Notes under the pieces: generated by a model
Told to the model about the DNA's origin: nothing
Databases searched by the model: none
What the model saw: the letters and a program-made list of their open reading frames with translations, nothing else
In this document: piece after piece, positions 14,458 to 23,127 of the stretch
Layout of the letters: each line of letters begins with the position of its first letter
Numbering within the stretch: position 1 is the stretch's first letter
NCBI GenBank assembly: GCA_047626155.1
Contig: JBLHRR010000062.1
Coordinates: 1-27,974, forward strand
Direction of reading: 5' to 3'
Length of the DNA: 27,974 bases
From: CALGLS01 sp047626155
Lineage (GTDB): Bacteria > Bacteroidota > Bacteroidia > Chitinophagales > Saprospiraceae
Program-made: the position numbers and the translations under genes

Positions 14458-17034
14458 TTAATTACTATTCTTTCCAAATTCTACACCATACATACGCTCT
14501 ATAACATCATTTACTGTATTTACCTTTTCCCCATTTAATTGCAGTACAGACTTTGTTTCAATCAAATAATCAAGCGCGTTATCTTTGAGTTGGATAGAAT
14601 CAGCAATAATAGTAGCAAAGCCAAATTCAGACTTTTTTTGAAAGCCAGTAAAGGCTAATTTGTTTTTTTCTAACAATACATTTGAAAGTGTTAGAACAGA
14701 TTGATCCTTACAAGCTATAGCAATTTCACTTTCTTTTACAACAATGTTTTCTGCAATAATGGTGGATTTTTCTCCTGCACTAATTCCTTTGTCACCAGCA
14801 TTGATAATGTGTACTTTGGCAATGTTAATGGTAGACCCAGAGACATCTATTGCGTCATTTCCAATATTCCTGAACAAGGTATTCGTTATTGTCCCTTCCA
14901 CAAAATCGCCATCAAAAGCATCTGATTTTGTATTTTGAAATATCAAATTATCGAGTTTAAAATAGCTGTTTATTATATTTAGTGCATCCTCAGAATTATT
15001 ATTTAAAAAGATGCAATCGCGCATTTTGACAGGAGCATTATAAAAATTAACCGCTCCAGACACAGACCATCCTTCCGTAAGAGCTGAAGAAAGTTTGTCA
15101 AATTTAGTATGTTTAATCACAGAGGTGTCTTGACAATTCATTACTAACAAACCTTTTCCGCCCACGTGACTATAGAACGAAATGGGCTCTTCTTTTGTCC
15201 CCAAAAACTGAACAGGAGAAAAAGAAACAATATTAGAAAAAGGAGAATAGAAGTCAAAACTTGCTCCCGCCTCTACAATAAATGTAAAGCCTTTAGGAAT
15301 AAGAAGGTTGCTAACTTGCCAGTGTCCTTTTTGGCAAAGAATGGTTTTAGCTATAGAATCTACCTTTAAAAATGGGTATTGTTGTACATTTGACTTTTGT
15401 CTAAAAATGTCAGTCTTCTGTATTTCCGGATTTGAAAGTGGCCATTCTAATATTTTGCCTTTCAATTTTTTACTAGTCCCAATCGTTTTATAATCCACCT
15501 GCATCTCTTTCAATTCCCCTTTAACTTTAAACTTATCTTTTTTCTTTTTGATGAATAAATACTGGTAATTCTTATCTAGTGAGAATGTTACTATTTCCTT
15601 ACCAGAAGGGCCAATAATAATTTGCTCAGATGGCGATCCAAATTTCCGATTACCTAAGTTACTCAATCCTATAATTTCAACGGGGTATCTATTGTGGTTC
15701 AAAACACTTAATGTAATCGTATTGTTTGATTGGTTTTCAAAAAAGATACTTAAGGAGTTCTCAGGAAATAACAAGGTCCGTATGACTGTTTTATTATGCT
15801 GTAAATAAGCTGTATTAAAGTGATATTCAGGATATGTTTTTTGAAGTACGGCCACCCACTTCATTAATTCTGGTGAATTTATGAATGCATCGAAATATTT
15901 ATCCGCACTAACTTTTTCCAGCGCTGCCATATAAGCCGCACTATATTCCTCATCTTCAAAAGCATTTAAGAACGGTAGAAAGAAGGATACTTTTTTTATG
16001 GGATCACTATCAAATCCGATGGGTTCCAATCTAGAAGTTATGGGGTTATAATAGAATCGATAATTGTGATGAAATAAGCCATGGTTCGCCCCCAAAATAT
16101 TGCAAATTGCATTATACATCGCGAGTCGCTCCACATCAAAGACTTGACTAATAGGTAGCTCTTTGTCAACAAAAGATTGTAAAAGATATTTGGCGGTAAG
16201 AAACTGTTTGTACAAAACGGAATCGGAAAGTATCCTCTTTTTTCCAAAAGGAAGAATGTCTAAATTAGGGAGCTCTCTAAGTTTGAAATCATTTAAATCT
16301 GCTAACCCTACCCCTTGAGCCATTATACGCCGTCGCTCTCTCCATATTGGATCTTCATCAAATTTCAGGATAATTCCTTCGCGTCGGCGGTTATGTTCTA
16401 TGAGTTGTTTGTCAAAAAATTCTTCTAGCGCATATACACCAAGGATTTTCGTTTCCTCTTGTAAGCTCCCTGTTATTTTCAAGGTAACATTTACAAAATC
16501 GTATCGAAGATGAAGAATATCTTCCGCTTTTAATAACTCATGAAATAACCATTCCCCTGCATAATTTCTAGTAATCGGATGTTGCAATGAAAATTTTCGC
16601 ATCCCATTAATAGTTTGGTTGCTATTCAGCTCTACTCGAAATGACCAGGTATCCCCCAGCAGATGTTGAGTCCAATCTCCTTTGAGTCGTACTTTGCTTT
16701 TGAATTTTTTATTTCCAAACCAGATGTCTGCTTTTACTTTATCCTCATCGTCAGAAAGAAGAATACCAGCTCCTGGATCAATCCCGTTTTTGCCTATTGC
16801 CTCATTTCTCTTTGCTTTTAACTTTTCGTAATTCTCTCTATTAAGTATAATAGTTACGTTAGAAAGCGAATTTAAAGGGGAATCAATAATAGTCTCCTCC
16901 CTTTTTTTTTCGACAACTGATCCTTTATAATTTATTTTAATAAAAATAGCAACGACAGTGAAGGCTATTAGTAATCCGATTAATCGATTTTTGTTTTTAG
17001 AAGATGAATTAGAATTGGATTCTTTAATTTTCAT
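14458..17034 (-). CDS. Membrane-anchored CotH-kinase-like protein with C-terminal beta-helix
   Basis: 858 residues from the preferred ATG at 17034; the frame opens at 17142, but the first 36 codons look uncoded. A basic stretch (KNKNR, 13-17) precedes one membrane segment (18-32), so the body should face the periplasm. Residues about 55-440 resemble CotH spore-coat kinase-like proteins: the RLKGDWTQHLLGDTWSFRVEL entry (116-136), NYAGEWLFHELLKAEDI (157-173), GVYALEEFFDKQ (199-210), and the EPIGFDSDP motif (337-345), probably the metal-binding D-x-D. Residues about 580-800 form right-handed beta-helix-like repeats (FDGDFVEGTITNTLFRNIGNDAIDVSG). It starts 140 bases after the exported repeat protein and precedes a lipoprotein. 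Kinase activity is inferred from family only. Confidence 0.82.
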   Translation of the reverse strand: MKIKESNSNSSSKNKNRLIGLLIAFTVVAIFIKINYKGSVVEKKREETIIDSPLNSLSNVTIILNRENYEKLKAKRNEAIGKNGIDPGAGILLSDDEDKVKADIWFGNKKFKSKVRLKGDWTQHLLGDTWSFRVELNSNQTINGMRKFSLQHPITRNYAGEWLFHELLKAEDILHLRYDFVNVTLKITGSLQEETKILGVYALEEFFDKQLIEHNRRREGIILKFDEDPIWRERRRIMAQGVGLADLNDFKLRELPNLDILPFGKKRILSDSVLYKQFLTAKYLLQSFVDKELPISQVFDVERLAMYNAICNILGANHGLFHHNYRFYYNPITSRLEPIGFDSDPIKKVSFFLPFLNAFEDEEYSAAYMAALEKVSADKYFDAFINSPELMKWVAVLQKTYPEYHFNTAYLQHNKTVIRTLLFPENSLSIFFENQSNNTITLSVLNHNRYPVEIIGLSNLGNRKFGSPSEQIIIGPSGKEIVTFSLDKNYQYLFIKKKKDKFKVKGELKEMQVDYKTIGTSKKLKGKILEWPLSNPEIQKTDIFRQKSNVQQYPFLKVDSIAKTILCQKGHWQVSNLLIPKGFTFIVEAGASFDFYSPFSNIVSFSPVQFLGTKEEPISFYSHVGGKGLLVMNCQDTSVIKHTKFDKLSSALTEGWSVSGAVNFYNAPVKMRDCIFLNNNSEDALNIINSYFKLDNLIFQNTKSDAFDGDFVEGTITNTLFRNIGNDAIDVSGSTINIAKVHIINAGDKGISAGEKSTIIAENIVVKESEIAIACKDQSVLTLSNVLLEKNKLAFTGFQKKSEFGFATIIADSIQLKDNALDYLIETKSVLQLNGEKVNTVNDVIERMYGVEFGKNSN

Positions 17035-17173
17035 ATTGAACAATATGCCTTGTGCCCATATAAGTATGGAATCTGGAAAAGATGTTTGATTGGCACAAAG
17101 ATAAAAATTTAGAGCAACCCAGAGATACAAACGACCTATCATCTACTCTCGACAAGTTTAGCATAGGTTTCTA

Positions 17174-20100
17174 TCACTTTACAACAGTCACATCTCCCTC
17201 ATATTCCAGTAGCTCTCCATCAATAAATTCAATTTCCGCGACATAGATGTAAACGCCGTTCTCTACGTTCTCTCCTTTAAACCTTCCATCCCAACCATTG
17301 CGAACATCGTTGGCAGGAATGTCTGTCATTTCATAAATAGCGGCACCCCAACGGTTGTAAATTCTGAAACTATTCACTCGGGCTACTTCTGGTCCGGCAT
17401 TCACGTAGAAGAAATCATTGTAGCCATCTCCATTGGGAGAAAAAGCGTTAGGAATATATACATCTCGTTTCAACAATACTTCTACACGTTGCTGAGCAGT
17501 TGCTGTACAAGAACTCGTTGTGTCAGTAACCGTTAATTCGTAGATCGTTGTCCCAGTAGGTGTGGTTTGTACTTCCGGGCAATTGATACAGTCTGTAGCT
17601 TCTAGTCCAGTCCATTGAAAAACTAAATTGTCATTAATATAAATAGGGTCCAGGCTGACGCTCTCACCAAGATCTACTGTTTGTGTATCATCTAGCTCTA
17701 ACAAAATTTCGTCGGGGCCTATAACGATTACTGGGAATTCTGCGATACAACCTTCAATGTCCTGAACAAAAACGCTGTACTCCCCTTCTGCTAAGTCCAG
17801 GAAGGCCGTATCTGTAGAAAAGTTAAGTCCATCTATGGAATAAAAATACGCTCCTCCTCCTCCAAAAGTGGTATCAATACTGATATGTCCGCTATTCTCT
17901 CCTTCTGGACAAGTAACCTCCTTTGTACTTAAACTCGCCATGATCTCTTCGGGACCTGTTATGAATTCAGAACCGATAAATGAACAACCATTAGCATCCG
18001 TTACAGTAACTTCAAAAGTTCCTGCTGCCAGATTATTAGCTAAGGCATTAGCCGCTCCAGTGTTCCAGCTGTATGAATAAGGAGCGACTCCTCCAGACGG
18101 AACGGCCAACAAAGAGCCATCTGCTCCTTCAAAACAAGAAATGGTCAACAATTGATTTATTGTAACTTCCAGCGGTTCATCTGGCTCCGTTATGTTTACT
18201 GATCCGATAGCTGTACAGCCCGTACCATCTGTTATTGTAACAGTATGTACCCCTGCTGATAAAGTCGCTGCCGATTGTGTATCTTCTCCATTGTCCCACA
18301 AGTAAATAGCTCCTTCTCCATTGATGGATGCAATCGCTTCTCCATCTGTTCCGTTTTTGCAGGTGACGTCTTTCAAACTAGCCGTAGTAACTATCAATTC
18401 TTCCGGCTGATCCACATCAATACTTTCGATGATGGAACAGCCTGAAGCATCCACAACCGTAACTTCATACCCCCCAAAACACAAATCATCTAGTACTGCA
18501 GTTACAGAACCATTGGGCCAGAAGTATTGATACGGTGTTGTTCCTCCATTTATAGAAATGGAAACAGAGCCATCACAGGCATTAAAACAAGAGTTAGGCG
18601 TAACTGAAGCGGCACCTTCTAGTAACAAGGGTTCTACAACTAAAACTTCCGCAGTGGCTTCCCCAAAGGCATCGCTTACGGTGATGAAGTAGGTACCAGG
18701 AAGTAAACTATTAAGAACCGCATCTGCATTTTGTGTATTCACTGTGCCAGAACCACTTAAAGAATTATCGGTATTCTGCCAATTGTATTCATAAGGAGCG
18801 AAACCAAATTGAAAGTCTAACAATAAACTTCCATTAATATCGCCGAAACAATCCAAGGTGTCATTGACGACGGTTATTTCAATATTACTCGGAAACGCAA
18901 TCTCTATACATTCAAAAACTTCACAGCCCAAATCATCCGTAACAGTTACGCATACGGTTTCGCCAGCCAGTAAATTCGTAGCCGTAATAGCGGTTTGGCC
19001 ATCTGACCAAAGGTAGGTATAATTCCCCCCACCCCCAGTCGGGTTTGCCGCTGCTATCCCATCTGAAACGCCAGGACCACTTGCTTCTGATAGCAGACTG
19101 AGGTTTGAAATAACATCAGTTTGTATTATTAAATTTACGTTTATCAAGCTGTCGCATAAATTGAAGGCCGTTGTTATTATTGAAAAGGAATTTGTTTGGT
19201 CATAAGTTATACCGTCTATTATGATACTTTCACCAAAACAAAGAGTTGCGTCTAGTTGAGTAATATTTTGAGGGCTTATGTTTACGTTTCCAATGATTGT
19301 ACTATCACAACCATTGAAGGAAAGGATGGTTTCATTGATTGGGCCACTTGCGTTATAATCCGTATTACCGACGGTTAAGGTTTCGCCAAAACAGAGGGTC
19401 TCCTCCAAAACTGTTCCTATAGGATCAAGTATAGTAAGCATTCCACTAACAATGCTATCACAACCAAGATAAGAAGTCAAGGTTTGGGAAAAAAGACCAG
19501 AAACGTTATAGTTTGACATCCCAACAGATAAAATTCCTCCGTTACAAAGTGTCGGATTTAAACTTGTAAATATAGCCGCTGGCTCCGTTACATTCGCAAT
19601 AGCAATGGTTAACCCAAAAGCATCCGAGATAGTAAAACCATAGGTCCCCGCAGCCAATCCGTTAATCATAGCGACACCTCCTTCTGTTGCAATTGTGCCC
19701 GCACCATTCACCGTCGGGTTAGCAAGATTCTCCCAGGAGTAATCATAAGGAGCAGCGCCGTTAGCTACGGATAAATTTAAAACACCATCGGTATAACCAG
19801 GGCAATCCAACAATACATCTTCAATAGTTGTAGCTATATTACTAGGAAAAAGAATAAGCACACAATCTTCTGCAGTACAACCAATGGCATCTGTTACTGT
19901 TACGCAGTAATTGATTCCTCCTTCAAGGTTCGTTGCGGTAGTTCCTGTTTGTCCATCTGACCATTCATATGTAAAGCCACCGGCACCTCCACTGGCCACC
20001 AGCATTGCTTCTCCATCAGCTACTTGGAAGTTACTTGCTTCTACCGTTTGTGTTGCTGTTATCGTAAGATCTGAGGTGACAGTAAGGTTTATTGTAACAA

Positions 20101-21775
20101 TGCTATCACAACCATCCACAGTAGTTAAAACATCCTGATACATTCCGCTAACAGAATACATATCATTACCAACCGTCACTGTTTGTCCGGCACAAATCAT
20201 TGTATCCGTTGTTGACGCAAGTGGTGGGAGTACTTCTACGATTCCAAAAACAACAGAATCACAGCCATTAAAAGCATCAATCGTTATTGAGTAAGGGCCG
20301 CTTACATCAAAATTCACCCCACCAATAACAATACTTTCCCCGGCACATAAAATGGGGTTCAATTCGGTAGTCCCCTGTGGCTGAATAGCTCCTCCGTCGG
20401 AAACAGTTAAGTTAAAAATCCCAGTTGTAAAGTCACCATCTCCATCAATCATAATCCAGATCGGGCGTTCCGGATCTAGGCATTGCAACGTCAAAGTTTC
20501 ATCTAAATCCTGAAAGGTATAACGAGATCTGATTTGAGAAAAGAAACCATTGCAATTATCATTACTGGAATAGAAGGTTCCAATTTGAATCCCAATAGGT
20601 GCTACACCTGTAGGATCGCTTTCTCCCTCAATAATGATGTGTCCCGAGCTGGGAACAGTCACCTCATACCAAACTGATCTTTGTGATACAAAGCCTGTTG
20701 GATCTGGCTCAAAGAAAGGGTGTGATGAACAATGATTCGACTGATTAAGTGCGGATACAGAACCGTTATCTGGGATCGGGCCAAGGTCCAGTGCATCACA
20801 TTTGAAATCGCCACCAGAGGTTGCCCCCACATCTACGATTTCAAAACCAAAAACACCATCCATTTGTGCCTGCGCATTTACGTTGGTACCATCCACCATC
20901 ACGTAATAAGTGGTATTTGGATCCATACAATCTTCTATATCTGATTCATCAAATCCATCCGCATTTTCGGAGGTAAAAAACAATTGGGTTAGGTTACCAG
21001 AACAGTTGCCATTATCCGATTCGAATACGGCGAATTGCAAATTGATTTCATCACCAGTATTACTCGGATCACTATAAGCATTAAAAATCACCAGGTTCGG
21101 ATCATTATTCGTTGTAAAAGCAAACCATACCGCTTGCTCATTGAAAAATCCATTTGGAGAAGGGTTAGGTTCGTAATCATTAGAGCCACATACATTAGTA
21201 TAAGCTGAAGTAGCGGCATCTCCGATTGAGGTACCTGGATTTAAAACACCAAGATCAATAGCGTTACAGATGTAATCATTTACTGGTCCTGGATAAGTCC
21301 CATTTACTTCAAGTGTAAAGTTGACCTCCCCCCAGGAGGAAAGCCCTGTTACCAAAGACAAGGTATGATTTTCAGAAGCCCCAACTTCAGGGACGAGATA
21401 AAACTCACATATTGTTTCATCACAAGATTGACTAGGTGTACAGAAGCTACCATCGTCTTCAAATGCCCGAAAGCAAACTTGAATGTAATTAGGTAAATCT
21501 GCCGGGCAAGTATATGGCTCGTTATGTTGTAAGAATGGAGGATCCTGATAACAGAATCCGGAAGAAGGGTAAGTCGTCCATCCAAGGTTTCCGACGTTGA
21601 CCCGCCATTGAGGATCAGCAGCTCCGAATGTATCTCCACAGGTGGTTGTAGAGGTTCCACTATTTACAGTTACCTGCACGTTGAGTTGTGCAAAAGTAAT
21701 GTTAGAAAAAGTAAGAATAGTAAATAGTAAACAAGAGAGTTTCAAATAGTACGGTTTGAGTATGTAAGGTTTCAT
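17174..21775 (-). CDS. Giant T9SS-exported repeat protein with SprB-like repeats and type B C-terminal domain
   Basis: 1533 residues, exported by signal peptide (1-30) and probably delivered to the surface by type IX secretion. Order: a unique N-terminal domain (31-160); two related about 145-residue units (165-315 and 322-462, each starting C-[ND]-A-[IL]-D-L-G and containing V-W-[FY]); cysteine modules of about 50 residues (LCxGE ... GCDS) at about 465-517, 521-568, 740-782, 791-833 and 842-884; SprB-like Ig-type repeats at about 570-735 and 887-1355; a short linker; and the gliding-motility-associated C-terminal domain (1437-1533, YIPNAFSPNGDGYND, FRIYNRWGAAIYE, NGVYIYVAEIEF). Likely an adhesin or motility-linked filament. 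Two consecutive cassette genes follow. No catalytic domain seen. Confidence 0.93.
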   Translation of the reverse strand: MKPYILKPYYLKLSCLLFTILTFSNITFAQLNVQVTVNSGTSTTTCGDTFGAADPQWRVNVGNLGWTTYPSSGFCYQDPPFLQHNEPYTCPADLPNYIQVCFRAFEDDGSFCTPSQSCDETICEFYLVPEVGASENHTLSLVTGLSSWGEVNFTLEVNGTYPGPVNDYICNAIDLGVLNPGTSIGDAATSAYTNVCGSNDYEPNPSPNGFFNEQAVWFAFTTNNDPNLVIFNAYSDPSNTGDEINLQFAVFESDNGNCSGNLTQLFFTSENADGFDESDIEDCMDPNTTYYVMVDGTNVNAQAQMDGVFGFEIVDVGATSGGDFKCDALDLGPIPDNGSVSALNQSNHCSSHPFFEPDPTGFVSQRSVWYEVTVPSSGHIIIEGESDPTGVAPIGIQIGTFYSSNDNCNGFFSQIRSRYTFQDLDETLTLQCLDPERPIWIMIDGDGDFTTGIFNLTVSDGGAIQPQGTTELNPILCAGESIVIGGVNFDVSGPYSITIDAFNGCDSVVFGIVEVLPPLASTTDTMICAGQTVTVGNDMYSVSGMYQDVLTTVDGCDSIVTINLTVTSDLTITATQTVEASNFQVADGEAMLVASGGAGGFTYEWSDGQTGTTATNLEGGINYCVTVTDAIGCTAEDCVLILFPSNIATTIEDVLLDCPGYTDGVLNLSVANGAAPYDYSWENLANPTVNGAGTIATEGGVAMINGLAAGTYGFTISDAFGLTIAIANVTEPAAIFTSLNPTLCNGGILSVGMSNYNVSGLFSQTLTSYLGCDSIVSGMLTILDPIGTVLEETLCFGETLTVGNTDYNASGPINETILSFNGCDSTIIGNVNISPQNITQLDATLCFGESIIIDGITYDQTNSFSIITTAFNLCDSLINVNLIIQTDVISNLSLLSEASGPGVSDGIAAANPTGGGGNYTYLWSDGQTAITATNLLAGETVCVTVTDDLGCEVFECIEIAFPSNIEITVVNDTLDCFGDINGSLLLDFQFGFAPYEYNWQNTDNSLSGSGTVNTQNADAVLNSLLPGTYFITVSDAFGEATAEVLVVEPLLLEGAASVTPNSCFNACDGSVSISINGGTTPYQYFWPNGSVTAVLDDLCFGGYEVTVVDASGCSIIESIDVDQPEELIVTTASLKDVTCKNGTDGEAIASINGEGAIYLWDNGEDTQSAATLSAGVHTVTITDGTGCTAIGSVNITEPDEPLEVTINQLLTISCFEGADGSLLAVPSGGVAPYSYSWNTGAANALANNLAAGTFEVTVTDANGCSFIGSEFITGPEEIMASLSTKEVTCPEGENSGHISIDTTFGGGGAYFYSIDGLNFSTDTAFLDLAEGEYSVFVQDIEGCIAEFPVIVIGPDEILLELDDTQTVDLGESVSLDPIYINDNLVFQWTGLEATDCINCPEVQTTPTGTTIYELTVTDTTSSCTATAQQRVEVLLKRDVYIPNAFSPNGDGYNDFFYVNAGPEVARVNSFRIYNRWGAAIYEMTDIPANDVRNGWDGRFKGENVENGVYIYVAEIEFIDGELLEYEGDVTVVK
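18617..20068 (-). repeat. Internal duplication of a two-repeat block in the T9SS protein
   Basis: Residues about 570-735 (19571-20068) and 887-1053 (18617-19117) align along their length. Both contain WSDGQT, VTVTD, FPSNI, LDC, APY-[DE]-Y, GTY and ISDAFG or VSDAFG in the same order and nearly the same spacing. Each copy follows a run of cysteine modules, so a larger block of modules plus two repeats was duplicated. Confidence 0.75.
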
Positions 21776-22026
21776 CCAGAGGTAGTGTTTGTGTTAAAGA
21801 ATTCGTTCCGTTGATGAATCACTATAAAGAGGGCCTGAGGCCGAAATATGCTGTCTCGGAAATAAAAGACAAGACATTACTCTTTTGCAATCGAATAATA
21901 AAGCAAAACCAGCAAGGATATATTGTATGGGGAATGGGAACTGCGGTTAAAAATACGTTAAATCTTTAACCCAACATAACAACGGCAGTAGGAAGCAGAG
22001 ACTTATAATACAACGGCCAAATAAAA
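21776..22026. other. Spacer between the T9SS gene and the DUF983 gene
   Basis: This 251-base stretch must hold the promoter of the minus-strand cassette, but no clear TAnnTTTG element on the minus strand was found. A small GGCCTGAGGCC dyad lies at 21832-21842. Nothing else was seen. Confidence 0.35.
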
Positions 22027-22416
22027 CTAACCCGCTTTTGAGGCATCAAATTTCACGTTAAAATGGATCCAAAGTGATCGGGAAATACGAAATAACCAAA
22101 CAAAGATAATCGCAGAAAGAAGGATCAAAATTGCGAAGGTAGCATTTACAGAATATTTGAAGTAAAAGACCAGCGCTAAACAGAAAAGAATGGAGAACCA
22201 ACCCCAAATAGCATAGGAAATAAACATCGCTCCATAGAAGTAACCAGGCTCCGGGCTGTAAAGAAGTTTACAGTGTGGGCAGCGTTCTGCCATGTCAAAC
22301 GGTTTTTGAAAGGAAGTCGTACTAGTAATGAAGAGATTTCCAGTTCTGCACCTAGGACATTTTAGCTCCATGATAGAGCGATACCGACTAAGATGAACTT
22401 CTTTTTTTTGAGACAT
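22027..22416 (-). CDS. DUF983-family zinc-ribbon membrane protein
   Basis: 129 residues. Two CPxC pairs, Cys20/Cys23 and Cys46/Cys49, form a probable zinc ribbon on the cytoplasmic side. The GYFYGAMFISYAIWGW segment and a second hydrophobic helix (about 91-110) give two membrane spans. This order, with PGYFYGAM after the second knuckle, is typical of DUF983. The family occurs widely and has no settled biochemical role; in other bacteria it is sometimes found near cytochrome oxidase genes, which are absent here. The C-terminus is basic and short. An alternative start is Met16, next to the first zinc knuckle. Promoter-like CAAAAATA at 22508-22515 (minus-strand TATTTTTG) lies upstream. Confidence 0.88.
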   Translation of the reverse strand: MSQKKEVHLSRYRSIMELKCPRCRTGNLFITSTTSFQKPFDMAERCPHCKLLYSPEPGYFYGAMFISYAIWGWFSILFCLALVFYFKYSVNATFAILILLSAIIFVWLFRISRSLWIHFNVKFDASKAG

Positions 22417-22454
22417 AATTGAGTATTCTGAGCTAGGTTATGTAGTCTTCTTCT

Positions 22455-22472
22455 TAAATTTGCTGCAAGTTA
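22455..22472 (+). promoter_or_regulatory. Promoter-like TAAATTTG followed by GCTGCAAGTTA
   Basis: A match to TAnnTTTG. Its 14-base TTTGCTGCAAGTTA segment is repeated exactly at 22756-22769. No -33 TTG at the usual spacing. Confidence 0.4.
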
Positions 22473-22751
22473 TCAATGAATACCAATATGTCCTGTGATA
22501 TTGATTACAAAAATAAAAAAAACATGCCGCTTGGAAATAAGCAGTATTTTAGATTAAAATTAAACCAACGCAAATTAGTTGTTAACTAAACATTAAGGGT
22601 TCATTAACACTTTTGTTTTGCTGATTTCTAAAAATCCAAATCTTATTAGGAATAGCAAAGACAATAAGAAAGATTACAAAACTTAATTCGATTTGTGAAA
22701 ATTGGTTTGTAAAAAAAAGCCAGCAGGTGTATTATATTAAGCAAAAAAATA

Positions 22752-22769
22752 TACCTTTGCTGCAAGTTA
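22752..22769 (+). promoter_or_regulatory. Promoter-like TACCTTTG followed by GCTGCAAGTTA, probable susC promoter
   Basis: A match to TAnnTTTG 369 bases upstream of the susC ATG, with the same downstream sequence as the copy at 22455. No clear -33 element, which would suit dependence on a regulator. Confidence 0.5.
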
Positions 22770-22935
22770 AACCACAAAAGTGTGCTTAATTGCACCGAAA
22801 TTACAGCGAACGAAAGGTCATAATCAACTGATCTACAATAGACAAGAACAATATCACGGCACTTCGTTCCAGCGTTGTGCTACAACAAATCATTAATCCC
22901 ATCAATTCGCTCAGTTAAACCATTTACTGACACTT

Positions 22936-22955
22936 ATACTCATATTAATGAGTAT
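22936..22955. promoter_or_regulatory. Inverted repeat ATACTCAT-ATTA-ATGAGTAT
   Basis: Perfect 8-bp arms around a 4-base centre, in the susC leader. Could be a transcription-factor operator or an RNA hairpin. Confidence 0.45.
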
Positions 22956-23127
22956 GGTAGTTCGGTAAAACTATTTCTTCTATTAGCGTTGCGTCATTAA
23001 TACCGAATGGTTAAGTTACTGCTCTGTCCGCATGTTCCGATGTGACTTGACGTAGCTTTGACTTATTAATTAAGGAATTTTTGAATTTTTAATCAATTTT
23101 TTTTACTAAACCTATTTAATCACAATT

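Larger units (their letters stand above)
22417..23127. promoter_or_regulatory. Long regulatory region upstream of susC
   Basis: 711 bases without a gene. It holds two plus-strand -7-like elements (22455-22462 and 22752-22759), a TTAGTT/AACTAA dyad at 22575-22589, paired GAACGAA (22808-22814) and TTCGTTC (22863-22869) segments, a GTTGT/ACAAC hairpin at 22874-22886, and a perfect 8-bp-arm dyad at 22936-22955. If transcription starts near 22766, the susC leader is about 360 bases and well structured. No riboswitch class is recognised. Confidence 0.5.

Noticed and set aside
17035..17142. 36-codon N-terminal extension of the CotH-like protein
   Set aside because: The ATG at 17034 gives a basic start followed by one membrane anchor; the extension looks uncoded and leaves little room after the upstream gene.
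20390..21660. Frames opposite or inside the T9SS gene in other phases
   Set aside because: Shadow frames of a clearly coding sequence, without their own start context or protein-like features.
22417..23127. Possible tRNA, riboswitch or CRISPR array in the largest gene-free region
   Set aside because: No cloverleaf, T-loop sequence, known riboswitch core or regular repeat-spacer pattern was found; only short dyads and promoter-like elements.
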